The notes under the pieces were generated by a model that saw only the letters and a list, made by a program, of their open reading frames with translations, was not told the origin of the DNA and did not search any database. Of a stretch of 64,000 bases of DNA, positions 1-8,589 are shown one piece after another. Location of the stretch: contig NZ_CP005083.1 of assembly GCF_001563265.1 (NCBI RefSeq), positions 2,545,001 to 2,609,000 on the forward strand. The letters run 5' to 3'. Position 1 is the first letter of the stretch, and every line of letters begins with the position of its first letter. The DNA comes from Sphingobium sp. TKS. Its GTDB lineage: Bacteria; Pseudomonadota; Alphaproteobacteria; Sphingomonadales; Sphingomonadaceae. A program made the translations under genes and the position numbers.

Positions 1-65
1 GGGGCGGCAGATACGGTGCCGAGGGCGGAAGCGGCTTTCCGCTACATCATGATCGGCCGTGCAAT
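1..65. other. Short unassigned stretch at window edge
   Basis: In related elements trbB follows the CopG-type gene on the minus strand. A minus-strand reading frame is open here from about base 44 leftwards, but I see no convincing start codon, so no gene is called. Confidence 0.3.
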
Positions 66-494
66 TCAGTCCGACTCGGACGATATCGAGCGCGGCCAGA
101 CATCTTCGGGAATCTCGTCCATTAAGGTCTTGCCGCTGGCGAAGCGCCGGCCGAGCGTTTCGATGAAGCCCTCGTAGCGCTTGCGGCCTTTGACCTGCGC
201 CGCCGCCTGATCTTCGTCGGGCAGCGGCGGCGTCACCGCCAGCCAGAACCGGACGAACAGGGACAGCGCCTCGGTGGAAAGGCCGGTGTTGCGCTCCAGC
301 CGCTGCACCTGTCGCGACAGCCGATCGAGCCGGCGCGCGAAAGCCGCCTCCATCCGGTCGGCGCCGTCCGGGGACAGGTAAGACGCAACCGCCGCCTCCA
401 CGATCGCGGATCGCGAGATGCGTCGGCGGATCGCCAGCTCATCGACCTGCTTGGCGAGTGCGGGCGGAAAATAGACGTTGAGCCGGGTTCGCAT
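66..494 (-). CDS. CopG-family ribbon-helix-helix regulator of the transfer region
   Basis: A 142-residue protein. The N-terminal 45 residues (RLNVYFPPALAKQVDELA and following) have the beta-strand plus two-helix pattern of CopG/Arc DNA-binding proteins. The rest is helical, with a charged region, then a hydrophobic stretch near residues 80-90. It lies 9 bp downstream of the coupling-protein gene on the same strand. In trb-type elements a CopG-like gene usually sits between traG and trbB, so it may autoregulate the transfer operon. The regulatory target is inferred. Confidence 0.8.
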   Translation of the reverse strand: MRTRLNVYFPPALAKQVDELAIRRRISRSAIVEAAVASYLSPDGADRMEAAFARRLDRLSRQVQRLERNTGLSTEALSLFVRFWLAVTPPLPDEDQAAAQVKGRKRYEGFIETLGRRFASGKTLMDEIPEDVWPRSISSESD

Positions 495-503
495 GTCGGC
501 CTC

Positions 504-2477
504 CTACAAGTCGATCCCGTCGCCAGGATCGAGCGACGCCTGCCGCGCCATCCCCTGCATCCGGCGGCGCACAGCCGCCTGCCGCGCCGCGTCGTCCTGC
601 TCGTCCTCCACGATCGCAAACTCTTGGCTCGGTGTGGCCGGCGTCTCCGGCGCAATCGCGACGTGCTCGGGCAGCTCGGGCTCGCGGCGCAGACCGCCAT
701 TGGCGGCGTCTTCCGCATCGCGGACGATGCGCGCGACCTGCTTCGGGTCAGCGGCCGCCTGCCGCCCGGTCCAGTCGTCCGCTCGCGCCTTGACCGCCTC
801 CGGGTTCGGCGCCTGGGTGATGCGTTCGGACAGCCGGCGGTCCTGAAAGTAGCGCGCCTTCTTCGCGCGGATCGGGTGGACGCCCGCCACCATGACGATC
901 TCGTCGTCGGGCGGTAGCTGCATCACCTCGCCGGGCGTGAGGAGCTGGCGGGCGGTCTCCGACCGCGACACCATCAAATGCCCGAGCCACGGCGACAGGC
1001 GATGCCCGGCGTAGTTCTTCATCGCCCGCATCTCGGTTGCCGTGCCGAGCGCGTCCGACACGCGCTTGGCAGTCCGCTCGTCGTTGGTGGCGAAGCTCAC
1101 GCGGACATGGCAATTGTCGAGGATCGCGTTATTCGGGCCGTAAGCCTTCTCGATCTGATTGAGGGACTGCGCGATCAGGAACGCCTTGAGCCCGTAGCCC
1201 GCCATGAACGCCAGGGCGGACTCGAAGAAGTCCAGCCGGCCGAGCGCGGGAAACTCGTCGAGCATCAACAGCACGCGATGACGGTTGCCTTTGGGCGTCA
1301 GCTCCTCGGTCAGCCGGCGTCCGATCTGGTTGAGGATCAGGCGGATCAGCGGCTTGGTGCGCGCTATGTCGCTGGGCGGCACGACTAGGTAGAGCGTGGC
1401 CGGTCGCTCGCCCTCGACCAGATCCGATATGCGCCACTGGCACGCCCGCGTGACCTGCGCGACGACGGGATCGCGATAGAGCCCGAGGAACGACATGGCG
1501 GTGCTGAGCACGCCCGATCGTTCGTTGTCCGACTTGTTCAGCAACTCGCGCGCCGCGCTGGCGACGACCGGATGGACGCCGGCTTCGCCGAGGTGTGGCG
1601 TCGCCATCATCGCCGCCAGCGTCTGTTCGATTGTGCGGGAGGGGTCCGACAGGAAGCCCGCGACGCCGGCCAAGGTCTTGTCGGGCTCGGCATAGAGAAC
1701 ATGAAGGATCGCGCCGACCAGCAGCGAGTGCGAGGTTTTCTCCCAGTGGTTTCGGCGCTCCAGGCTGCCTTCGGGATCGACCAGCACGTCGGCGACGTTC
1801 TGCACGTCGCGCACCTCCCACTGGCCGCGCCGCACCTCTAGTAGCGGATTGTAGGCCGCCGATTCCGCATTGGTCGGGTCGAAGAGAAGCACGCGGCCGT
1901 GCCGTGCGCGGAAGCCGGCGGTCAGCGTCCAGTTCTCGCCCTTTATGTCGTGAACGATCGCCGAGGCCGGCCAGGTCAGCAGCGAGGGCACGACCAAGCC
2001 GACGCCTTTGCCCGAACGGGTCGGCGCAAAGCACAGCACATGCTCGGGGCCGTCGTGGCGCAGATAGTCGCGCGCGAGCCTGCCGAGCACGACGCCGTTC
2101 GGCCCCAGCAACCCGGCAGCATGAACCTCGCGATCGGTCGCCCAGCGCGCCGAGCCGTAGGTCTCGGCGTTTCTCAGTTCACGCGCGCGCCACACCGACA
2201 TCCCGATCGCCACGGCGATCGACGCGAACCCGCCCGATGCGGCGATGAACGCGCCGGTCTTGAAGATGTCCGGGGCATAGGCGTCGAAGCTGAACCACCA
2301 CCAGAAGAAAGCCGGCGGCGGATAGACGCGCAACCCGAACGCCTCGAACCAAGGCGGCCCAAGCTCGGGCTGGTAGGCGAGCGCGGCGGCGGTCCACTGC
2401 GTCGCGCCCCACACCCCGGCGAGCACGATCAGAAACACGATGATGATCTGGCCCCAGAGGATTTTGGTCGCGGACAT
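504..2477 (-). CDS. traG: Type IV secretion coupling protein TraG/VirD4
   Basis: A 657-residue inner-membrane ATPase that brings the relaxase-DNA complex to the conjugative secretion channel. Two N-terminal membrane segments are visible (about residues 7-32 and 75-95). The Walker A motif APTRSGKGVG is at about 151-160, followed by conserved VirD4 core motifs, and a Walker B-like LLMLDEFPALG lies past residue 400. Length is normal for the family. It sits 15 bp downstream of the relaxase gene and just upstream of the CopG-like regulator, the usual order in Tn4371-like elements. Confidence 0.95.
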   Translation of the reverse strand: MSATKILWGQIIIVFLIVLAGVWGATQWTAAALAYQPELGPPWFEAFGLRVYPPPAFFWWWFSFDAYAPDIFKTGAFIAASGGFASIAVAIGMSVWRARELRNAETYGSARWATDREVHAAGLLGPNGVVLGRLARDYLRHDGPEHVLCFAPTRSGKGVGLVVPSLLTWPASAIVHDIKGENWTLTAGFRARHGRVLLFDPTNAESAAYNPLLEVRRGQWEVRDVQNVADVLVDPEGSLERRNHWEKTSHSLLVGAILHVLYAEPDKTLAGVAGFLSDPSRTIEQTLAAMMATPHLGEAGVHPVVASAARELLNKSDNERSGVLSTAMSFLGLYRDPVVAQVTRACQWRISDLVEGERPATLYLVVPPSDIARTKPLIRLILNQIGRRLTEELTPKGNRHRVLLMLDEFPALGRLDFFESALAFMAGYGLKAFLIAQSLNQIEKAYGPNNAILDNCHVRVSFATNDERTAKRVSDALGTATEMRAMKNYAGHRLSPWLGHLMVSRSETARQLLTPGEVMQLPPDDEIVMVAGVHPIRAKKARYFQDRRLSERITQAPNPEAVKARADDWTGRQAAADPKQVARIVRDAEDAANGGLRREPELPEHVAIAPETPATPSQEFAIVEDEQDDAARQAAVRRRMQGMARQASLDPGDGIDL

Positions 2478-2492
2478 GAAAGGTCTCCTGAG

Positions 2493-4253
2493 TCAGATGC
2501 CGAGGCCGCGCTTGCGGCCGAGCGTCCAGTCGATGCCGCCGCCGGCGCGGACGACGCCGGACACCTGACGGCCGAGTTGCTGTTCGAGGGTGCTGGCCCA
2601 CGGCACGAGCCTGAAGCCGAGGCCGTCGTCGATCATGGCGAAGCGGCCGGAGGCGAGCGCGAGACGCTGGCGCACGATGCCGGCGATCTTCTCGCCGGAC
2701 GCGGCGGGGCGATAAGCAAGGCCGGTCTCGCCCGCGATCTTCGCGCCAACCGCGTCCAACTCGCGCTTTCGCAGCGTGTCGAGCATCCCGCGCTCGAACA
2801 CCGTCCGCTCGCCGAACCGGCGCGCGAGCCCTTCCTTGACGAGATGGTCGGTTCGCGCGTCCATCGCGCGTCGCACCTCCGCGCCAAACCCGCCATCCGC
2901 GACACTCGCGCCGCGCTCGATCAGCCGGTGGTCGAGCCAGGTCGCGCCGGGCGCCTTTACCTGCGCGGCGAGGTCGAGGTCCGACCGCGTGGCGAGCATC
3001 AGCGTCAGCTTCTCCTCGCCCGGCCGCCCGATCGCACGCAGCTCGACGATGCCGCCGAGCTTCGGTGTGTGCTCCAGCGCCTCGACGCCGGGCAGCCGGA
3101 CATGGTGGGTGCGGCCATCGGTGCCGTCGATCACGGCATAGGCCGTGCCGATCAGTTCGTCGTGCAAGCCCTTGTCGATCAGCCTGCCCGCGATCGGCTT
3201 CTCGGGCGCGCTGGTGACGACGGCATAGCTATCGAGCGGCCGGTCCTGACCATGCTCGCGGAGCGCCGCGCCGATCGTGCGGATAATGTCGCCGCGCGTG
3301 CCCAGCTCGCGCAGCTTGGCCGCCGCGCCTTCGGCAACCGCCCACTCGCCCGGCTCGCCCTGCGCGGCGAGCCCCATCGACTCCAGATGCTGCAACCGCC
3401 CGACCATCAAGCGGCGGAGGCGCGGATCGTCCGGGCCGGGGCGCTCGGGCCGCAGGTCGATCACGCCCAGCTCGTCGGCCGAGCGTTTGATCTCGGTATC
3501 GAGCCGGGTCCAGCGCTCGGCCGCCACGTCGCGTTCGAGCGTGCGCTGAACCTCATGCTCGGGCTTCGGGCCAAGTTCGGCCTGCGCTAGTTCCTCGGCG
3601 TTGGAGCGCAGGTTGTGGCTGATGTAGTCGCGCGCCATGACGAGATCGGCGCCGGTGTCGGTCACGCCGCGCACGAGCAGATGGACATGCGGGTTGTCGG
3701 TGTTCCAGTGATCGACCGCGACCCAATCGAGCCGCGTCCCCAGGTCCGCCTCCATCTGGCGCACGAGGTCGCGGGTATATTCGCGCAGGTCCGTCAGCTC
3801 GGCCGCATCCTCGGGCGAGACGATGATGCGAAAATGATGCCGGTCGTCATTGCAGCGATCGGCGAAGCCGCGATCGTCGGCGTCGTCGCCGGCCGCATCG
3901 AACATGCGCGTCGGCGAGCCGTCGCGGGTGACGCCCTCTCGCTTCAAGTAGGCGACATGCGCGGACAGCGGCGCCATGCGGTATCCGCCCCGGCCGCGGT
4001 GATTAACGGGCAGCGCCTTCACCAGCACCCGCCGGCCCGATCCGAACAGTCGGCTGCGCGCGAATGCGGTGCGGCCCCGGCCGAAGTTGGACTGGCCGCG
4101 GCGGGACGGCCCGCTCCAGGCGCGGCGAGGGTTGCCGCCGCTCATGGCGGCGGCGCGCAGCACCTCGGCGACTAGGCCGCGGGCGTTGCGGCCCTGCGCC
4201 TTGCTGCGCTTGGCCTTACCCGGCCGGACGCGGAAGTCGCTGTCCTCGCTCAT
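2493..4253 (-). CDS. VirD2-like relaxase (DUF3363-containing)
   Basis: A 586-residue relaxase expected to nick oriT and pilot the strand through the TraG-coupled channel. The relaxase core occupies about residues 70-200. It includes the conserved HHFRIIVSPEDA stretch near 139-150 and the metal-binding DNPHVHLLVRG motif (HVH at about 189-191). Tyr91 and Tyr102 are candidate nucleophiles. The C-terminal half matches the DUF3363 arrangement of alphaproteobacterial relaxases. The N-terminus is very basic. A candidate oriT lies immediately upstream of its start. Confidence 0.92.
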   Translation of the reverse strand: MSEDSDFRVRPGKAKRSKAQGRNARGLVAEVLRAAAMSGGNPRRAWSGPSRRGQSNFGRGRTAFARSRLFGSGRRVLVKALPVNHRGRGGYRMAPLSAHVAYLKREGVTRDGSPTRMFDAAGDDADDRGFADRCNDDRHHFRIIVSPEDAAELTDLREYTRDLVRQMEADLGTRLDWVAVDHWNTDNPHVHLLVRGVTDTGADLVMARDYISHNLRSNAEELAQAELGPKPEHEVQRTLERDVAAERWTRLDTEIKRSADELGVIDLRPERPGPDDPRLRRLMVGRLQHLESMGLAAQGEPGEWAVAEGAAAKLRELGTRGDIIRTIGAALREHGQDRPLDSYAVVTSAPEKPIAGRLIDKGLHDELIGTAYAVIDGTDGRTHHVRLPGVEALEHTPKLGGIVELRAIGRPGEEKLTLMLATRSDLDLAAQVKAPGATWLDHRLIERGASVADGGFGAEVRRAMDARTDHLVKEGLARRFGERTVFERGMLDTLRKRELDAVGAKIAGETGLAYRPAASGEKIAGIVRQRLALASGRFAMIDDGLGFRLVPWASTLEQQLGRQVSGVVRAGGGIDWTLGRKRGLGI

Positions 4254-4368
4254 GGCCGGGCCGCTTTCGGCCGAAAATGGCCTGTGGTGCCATTCGAGGC
4301 GTTGTTTTTGCTGGCTTTTCTCTTCCGCGCGGCACGCGCGCCGACCGATGCCCCCGCGTGAAGCCTCG

Positions 4369-4417
4369 GAAAAGCCTCGGCTTTTCGGCGAAACGGGGCG
4401 GGCCTTGTATCTTGCCC
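4369..4417. other. Candidate origin of transfer (oriT)
   Basis: The 238-bp gap between the relaxase and transglycosylase genes contains a perfect inverted repeat, GAAAAGCC-TC-GGCTTTTC (4369-4386). About 22 bp later comes ATCTTGCCC (4409-4417). This resembles the IncP-type nick consensus ATCCTG/CCC cut by RP4-family relaxases, so cleavage would be predicted after the TTG (4414/4415). The position beside the relaxase gene is typical. Nicking is inferred from similarity to the known consensus. Confidence 0.55.
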
Positions 4418-4491
4418 TCGTCTGTCCCTACCGTTTTCCTCCTCCCCAGCCACTTTGCTGCTTCGGATGGATGAAGGGAGCGACAGGCCGA

Positions 4492-5403
4492 TCATTGCGG
4501 TCGGCCCGCGCGGGCGCGGGACACGAACAGCGTCTCGCGAGCCACATTCGGCGACGGATCTGTCGTGCGACCGCCGTCAGATTCTACGCTGCCCGAGGGC
4601 GTTTCCGGCGCGGTTTCGCCGTTGCCGGACTGCACGCCAACTGCATCTGATGCGGCGCTTCCCGTGCGGACAAACAACGCGGCGCGACGCCAGGCGAACG
4701 GATCAGGCGGCACGCTTACCGCCACATCCACAGCGCCCGATCCTCCAGTGATCGGCGCGAGCTGGGCGAGATAGCCGACCGTCTCAGCGGGCAGCGGACG
4801 GCCGCGCGACAGGAAGTCGTCGTAGCGGCCTGGTCCCGCATTATAAGCCGCCAACATCGCGCTGGCGTTGCCGTAGCGGTCGTGCATCTCGCGCAGGTAG
4901 GCCGCGCCCGCCATGATGTTGTCGCGCACATCGAACGGATCGGGGCCGAGGCCATAGCGGGTGCGCAGCGCGCCCCAAGTCGCGGGCATGATCTGCATCA
5001 AGCCGATCGCCCCGGCGCGCGAGACTGCGCGTGAATTGCCGCCGCTCTCGACGCGCATCACCGCCCATATCCACGCCTCGGGGATGCCGAACCGCCGCGC
5101 GGCCTCGGCGACATGGACGGCGTAAGGATGGACGACCGCCGACCGCGCGGCCGGCATATCCTGCGCCATCGCCGGGGCAGACGCGACGCCGCCGGACAGC
5201 AGGACGACGGCAAGGGCTACCGCCGATCCGACTCCGCTCCGCCGCCAGCCTGCCAGTGTGCTCGCTGCGGTAAAGGGTGCGCGCGGAGCGCCGGCCTTCG
5301 GCCGCCCTTGACCGTCGCTGCGCGCCCCGGCTGGCCTGCGCCCGAGCGGGACGAAGGGATGAGACGGCTCTCCCGCGAACAAAGGGATGATGATCGGCCG
5401 CAC
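4492..5403 (-). CDS. Conjugation-associated lytic transglycosylase (SLT domain)
   Basis: A muramidase-like protein that opens peptidoglycan locally for the conjugation machine. The open frame continues upstream, but the upstream part overlaps the DUF736 gene and has shadow-like composition. GTG at 5403, four bases after the DUF736 stop, is chosen as start and gives 303 residues. A hydrophobic export segment precedes AMAQDMP. The SLT core has VMRVESGGNSRA (catalytic Glu), GLMQIMPATW and LAAYNAGPGRYDDF. The C-terminal tail is low complexity. Confidence 0.88.
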   Translation of the reverse strand: MRPIIIPLFAGEPSHPFVPLGRRPAGARSDGQGRPKAGAPRAPFTAASTLAGWRRSGVGSAVALAVVLLSGGVASAPAMAQDMPAARSAVVHPYAVHVAEAARRFGIPEAWIWAVMRVESGGNSRAVSRAGAIGLMQIMPATWGALRTRYGLGPDPFDVRDNIMAGAAYLREMHDRYGNASAMLAAYNAGPGRYDDFLSRGRPLPAETVGYLAQLAPITGGSGAVDVAVSVPPDPFAWRRAALFVRTGSAASDAVGVQSGNGETAPETPSGSVESDGGRTTDPSPNVARETLFVSRARAGRPQ

Positions 5404-5407
5404 GGGA

Positions 5408-5743
5408 TCAGTCCTGCTCGCGCGACTTTGGCTGGCGGTTCCAGCGCAGCGACCAAGCCGACTTGTCGGCGGTGTTCTGGAACAGCGCGGCGCGGATTGG
5501 CTGCGCGAAGGCGGGATCGTCGATGCGCAGCGAGACGTAGTCCCCGGCGCGTTCGCCGGACTCGTTCCAGCCGGCGCCGATCTCCGGGCCTTCGCCGCCG
5601 TCGCCCCGGTGGACGCGCCAGTCGGGTGCCTTGTCGGCGTCGATCTGCTCGGCCGGAACGATCGAGATACGGATGTCGAGCGTCGCCGTCTCGATGATGC
5701 CTTCGTAGCCGTTGGCGGTGCGGAAGAAGCTGCCGATCTGCAT
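5408..5743 (-). CDS. DUF736 family protein (copy 1)
   Basis: A 111-residue protein of the DUF736 family, small beta-rich proteins of unknown biochemical function that are near-universal in trb-type alphaproteobacterial elements and plasmids. Diagnostic segments are the N-terminal MQIGSFFRTANGYEGIIETATL, shortened in paralogues to IGTFT...GxI, and YVSLRIDDPAFAQPIRAALF near the C-terminus. A second, shorter copy is at 10462-10761. It lies between the TraF-like peptidase and transglycosylase genes in the same transcription direction, suggesting a role tied to transfer. Confidence 0.9.
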   Translation of the reverse strand: MQIGSFFRTANGYEGIIETATLDIRISIVPAEQIDADKAPDWRVHRGDGGEGPEIGAGWNESGERAGDYVSLRIDDPAFAQPIRAALFQNTADKSAWSLRWNRQPKSREQD

Positions 5744-5779
5744 GGGAATCTCCTTTGGGTTGGCAGGCGAGGAAGCGGA

Positions 5780-6325
5780 TCAGCGCCAGACAAGCGGCGC
5801 GTCGGGCGTGTCGCGGGTGAGGATCGGGATGGCATGGCCGAGCACGGTCGAGGCCAGCAGCGGACCGAAATAGCGACCGTCCATGCTGTCGGCGTGGTCG
5901 GGGTTGAGCATCAGCAGCTCGCCGGCGCGCAGCGTGCGGCAGCCTTGCCAGACCGGCAGTGGGCGGCCCCGGCCGTCACGCTGCCGGGCGACGACGACGG
6001 GCCGCCCATCCACGCTCACCACCGCGTTGATGCGGCACACGATCTGCCCCGGCCGCGCCGCGACATGCTTCAACAGCGGCACGCGCTCGCCGAGATAGCC
6101 GCGCTCCGCCAGCCACCGCGCCAGCGCCGGTGGCGGCGTCACGGCGACCAGTGTGTCAAGCGGCGGATCGCGCACCGGCTCGATACGATAAAGCCCGATC
6201 GGCGCGCTCGCGCTGGCGTTCCAGACGACGCGCGGCAGCGGATCGAACACCGCGACGCCGGCGAACGATGTGGCGAACAGCGAGGCGGCGGCGGCCGTCG
6301 CAACGGCCCATCCACGGCGCGTCAT
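5780..6325 (-). CDS. traF: S26-family signal peptidase, TraF type
   Basis: A 181-residue protein with an N-terminal membrane anchor (ATAAAASLFATSFAGVAVF). The serine of the NASASAPIGLY box and the lysine in PLLKHVAARPGQ form the Ser/Lys dyad of S26 peptidases. Plasmid TraF enzymes mature and cyclise pilin of IncP-type systems in the periplasm. NPDHADSMDGRYFGPL matches the conserved C-terminal box. Its start overlaps the stop of the DUF2840 gene by four bases, so translation is probably coupled. Confidence 0.92.
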   Translation of the reverse strand: MTRRGWAVATAAAASLFATSFAGVAVFDPLPRVVWNASASAPIGLYRIEPVRDPPLDTLVAVTPPPALARWLAERGYLGERVPLLKHVAARPGQIVCRINAVVSVDGRPVVVARQRDGRGRPLPVWQGCRTLRAGELLMLNPDHADSMDGRYFGPLLASTVLGHAIPILTRDTPDAPLVWR

Positions 6326-6828
6326 CCCTCAATCTCCCGGCGCTTGAGCCAGGCGCGATGACGCTCCAGCGTGTAGGGGCGCGGGGCCTGTCCGGCGGCG
6401 ATGCGGTTGTGGACATGCCGCCAATGGTCGGGTGCGGCATCGCAGGGATCGACGCCGGCCGCCTCGGTCGCGTCGATCGCGGCGAGAACTTGCTGGACCT
6501 TGGGCCAGCCTTCGATCTTGAGCAGGATGTCGCCGCCCGGCCGCACGAACGGCAGCGTCGTGAACGGTTCGCCTGCGCCGACCGCGCGCAGGATGTCGAT
6601 GCGCGAGCTGACCGTGCCGTAGTCGTTCGCCGCCCAGCGGACGAACGCGAAGATCGCACCGGGACGGAAGCGGACGATGCGGCGGCGGCGATCCACGATC
6701 TCGTCCACCGCGACCCGGCCGAACCTGATCCAGTGCTCGATCCGCTTCTCGATCCATGTCAGTTCGACGCGCGTCATGCCGTCGTCGGAGGGCTGGCGGT
6801 GGCGCATGGGTGACGGCGGGACGCTCAT
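6322..6828 (-). CDS. DUF2840 family protein
   Basis: A 168-residue soluble protein of the DUF2840 family, found almost only in conjugative elements between the AlpA-like regulator and traF. The family features RVELTWIEKRIEHWIRFGR, YGTVSSRIDILRA and GGDILLKIEGWPKVQQVLAAID are visible. The function is not known. Four-base overlaps on both sides place it in a tightly coupled operon with the upstream regulator and the downstream peptidase. A shorter start at the internal Met18 (MTRVELTW) is possible. Confidence 0.88.
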   Translation of the reverse strand: MSVPPSPMRHRQPSDDGMTRVELTWIEKRIEHWIRFGRVAVDEIVDRRRRIVRFRPGAIFAFVRWAANDYGTVSSRIDILRAVGAGEPFTTLPFVRPGGDILLKIEGWPKVQQVLAAIDATEAAGVDPCDAAPDHWRHVHNRIAAGQAPRPYTLERHRAWLKRREIEG

Positions 6829-7091
6829 CGCCGGCTCCGGGCGATGGCCGAATCCGCGCGCGGCATGAGATCGTCCTGTCCCGGATCGGAGGTCGAATGC
6901 TTGATGCCGATGTCAGCCCAGGCACGCAGGTCATCGACCGAATAGACGACGCGGCCGCCGATCCGGCGGTAAGCCGGGCCGGTGCCAAAATAGCGGTGCT
7001 TCTCAAGGGTGCGTCCCGAGAGGCCGAGGAAGCGTGCTGCTTCCGGCGTGCGCAGGAAGCGGGGCGGCAGGTTGGTGGGCGTATCGGACAA
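6825..7091 (-). CDS. AlpA-like helix-turn-helix regulator
   Basis: An 88-residue MerR/AlpA-type DNA-binding protein with the motif RFLRTPEAARFLGLSGRTLE followed by the beta-wing YRRIGGRVVYSVDDLRAW. A longer frame reaches 7190, but the sequence before LSDTP is low quality. The TTG at 7091 is preceded by GGAG at a suitable distance and aligns with the usual length. Such proteins act as excisionases or as activators of element genes. This one heads the operon with DUF2840 and traF. Its exact targets are not evident. Confidence 0.85.
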   Translation of the reverse strand: MSDTPTNLPPRFLRTPEAARFLGLSGRTLEKHRYFGTGPAYRRIGGRVVYSVDDLRAWADIGIKHSTSDPGQDDLMPRADSAIARSRR

Positions 7092-7218
7092 GTGACGGCT
7101 CCTGCGGGCGGTGGCGGCAGGAGGCGAAAATGGCAAAGCAAGGCGGGCCGGGTGGAGTACGAAGATCTGCGGTTGCACGGATGCGACCACCCAAGCGGGT
7201 ATTGAAGCCGAAGCTTGG

Positions 7219-8002
7219 TCAGCGGATGCGGAGCAGCTTTCGGTAGTCGCCCTTCATGAGCGCCGTAGCGTCGCGAACCAGGCGCACTACGAAGGAGCGC
7301 GCGGCCGAGATTTTCCACTCGGTCGCGGGAAGTCGAGCCGCATCCTCGCGCCCCAGCTCGGCCGCGATCTGGCGATAGGTCGCGCCTGCATGGCGCAGGT
7401 CCAGCGCGCGGAGCATCAGGTCAAGGCGCGCCAACCGATAGGCGGTAAGTGGCCAGCCACGAGGCAGCGGCCCCGCCGCCCGGCCGAGAAGGCGGCGGTG
7501 GAAGCGCAGTAGGCTGGCGATGCGGGTGATGAAATCCTTGTCCAGCGGAATGACTGCGGCAAGTGGCCGACCGGGCGTCGCCTCGCGTAGCCACAGTCGA
7601 TGTTCGCCTGCCGCATCGGCGACGATGACGTGGCGTCCGTCGATGCCAGCCAGGTCGGCGAGCAGCGCGCCGAGCGCGCGCGGATCGACCGGAGCGGCGC
7701 TCTCATACTCACCCGGCGCTGCGTCCAGAATGACCGTGACGGCGGTCAGCTCTGGGCGCCAGACGACCGGCTCTGAAAGGTCATCCGGCGCTGTGGCGAA
7801 AGGATAACCCCCAGCGCCGCGCGAACGCCGCCTCTGCGGTGTTCTTCGCGACGGCGCCGTCCGCGATGCGTAGCTGCATCTGCTCATGTTCGGCGCGGTA
7901 TGTGCGGTTCCGTCGAAGAAACTCGGCGGCTAAATCGGCGCGCCCGAGCACGTCGGACAGATTGCCGGCGCGCCGTTGGCGCCGGTTCGGCGGCGTCGGC
8001 AT
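7219..8002 (-). pseudogene. DUF6499-DUF2285 regulator split by a frameshift
   Basis: Two overlapping minus-strand frames encode what is normally a single protein. The upstream frame (8002 to 7781) gives a DUF6499-like N-terminus (LAAEFLRRNRTYRAEH, FARRWG) and ends at a TGA. The downstream frame supplies a DUF2285-like C-terminus with PLTAYRLARLDLMLRALD and SAARSFVVRLVRDA, reaching 7219. The frames join at a five-G run (TGGGGGTT, about 7809-7813). Removing one G yields a continuous RRWGYPFATAPDDL. Either the gene is broken, a sequencing error is present, or frameshifting restores the product. Confidence 0.75.
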
Positions 8003-8148
8003 AGCATCCTCCCAACCGCGCCACGCGCGGATTTCGGAGGGGCGAAGGTCGTTGGTGCAACCAACAGGCGAAAGCGCGAAGAATGCACTTAGACATGCCG
8101 CTGACGCGGCTGCGCTGACAAAGAATTACCGCCAAATTGGATGAAGTA

Positions 8149-8421
8149 TTAAGTCTGCCGCGGTCGCTCGCAGCCGAGTAGATGCGCATAGCCGATCTCT
8201 GTCATCCATCGTGCGCGCGCAAGATGACTTTCGTGCATTGTCTTCGCTCGACCGGGTTCGATGGTGACGTCGATGCCGAAAATTGTGGCGGCGACCTCGC
8301 GCCAGTCGGCACCCTCGGCATCGGCATCAAGCAAACGAATATAGTCCTGAAAATGACTTTCGTCGTAGGCTGTGAGTTGCGCCGACTCTGGTACGCGGTC
8401 CTCAAATTGGCACATGGTCAT
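8149..8421 (-). CDS. Short DUF2285 family protein
   Basis: A 90-residue protein with the pattern LTAYDESHFQDYIRLLDADAEG...WREVA and SHLARARWMTEIGYAHLL, typical of the short DUF2285 proteins encoded upstream of larger DUF2285/DUF6499 regulators in integrative elements. It is probably a small helical DNA-binding or accessory regulator; the biochemical role is unknown. It is transcribed divergently from the XRE regulator at 8590, and the 168-bp interval carries an inverted-repeat operator candidate. Confidence 0.8.
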   Translation of the reverse strand: MTMCQFEDRVPESAQLTAYDESHFQDYIRLLDADAEGADWREVAATIFGIDVTIEPGRAKTMHESHLARARWMTEIGYAHLLGCERPRQT

Positions 8422-8534
8422 GACGCCCCCGCCGTGTCCCAGTTAACCAACCTAGACCAAATACACCGCTCGGCTACGAGCGAATCCTGCATCGTTCATT
8501 GCACCTTTCGCAGCGAGGCTGAGCGCCGATCAGG

Positions 8535-8574
8535 CGATACACCTTATATGGGATAAACCGCATAGGGTGTATCG
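8535..8574. promoter_or_regulatory. Inverted-repeat operator between divergent regulators
   Basis: CGATACACC at 8535-8543 and GGTGTATCG at 8566-8574 are perfect nine-base arms separated by 22 bases. The spacer contains an inner TTAT...ATAA dyad and an AT-rich TATATGGGATAAA patch that could include a -10 element. It lies 16 bases upstream of the XRE gene start. Autoregulation by that protein is inferred. Confidence 0.55.
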
Positions 8575-8589
8575 TCCAGTTTGCCGCGC

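Noticed and set aside
1899..3590. 563-residue plus-strand frame across traG and the relaxase
   Set aside because: It is antisense to two genes with clear family motifs, and rich in Arg/Ala as shadow frames are.
5404..5835. Upstream extension of the transglycosylase frame
   Set aside because: It overlaps the DUF736 gene out of frame and is low-complexity Ser/Arg sequence; the GTG at 5403 is a better start.
7884..8189. 101-residue minus-strand frame overlapping the DUF6499 gene start
   Set aside because: No recognisable domain; it overlaps the better supported DUF6499 frame in another phase.
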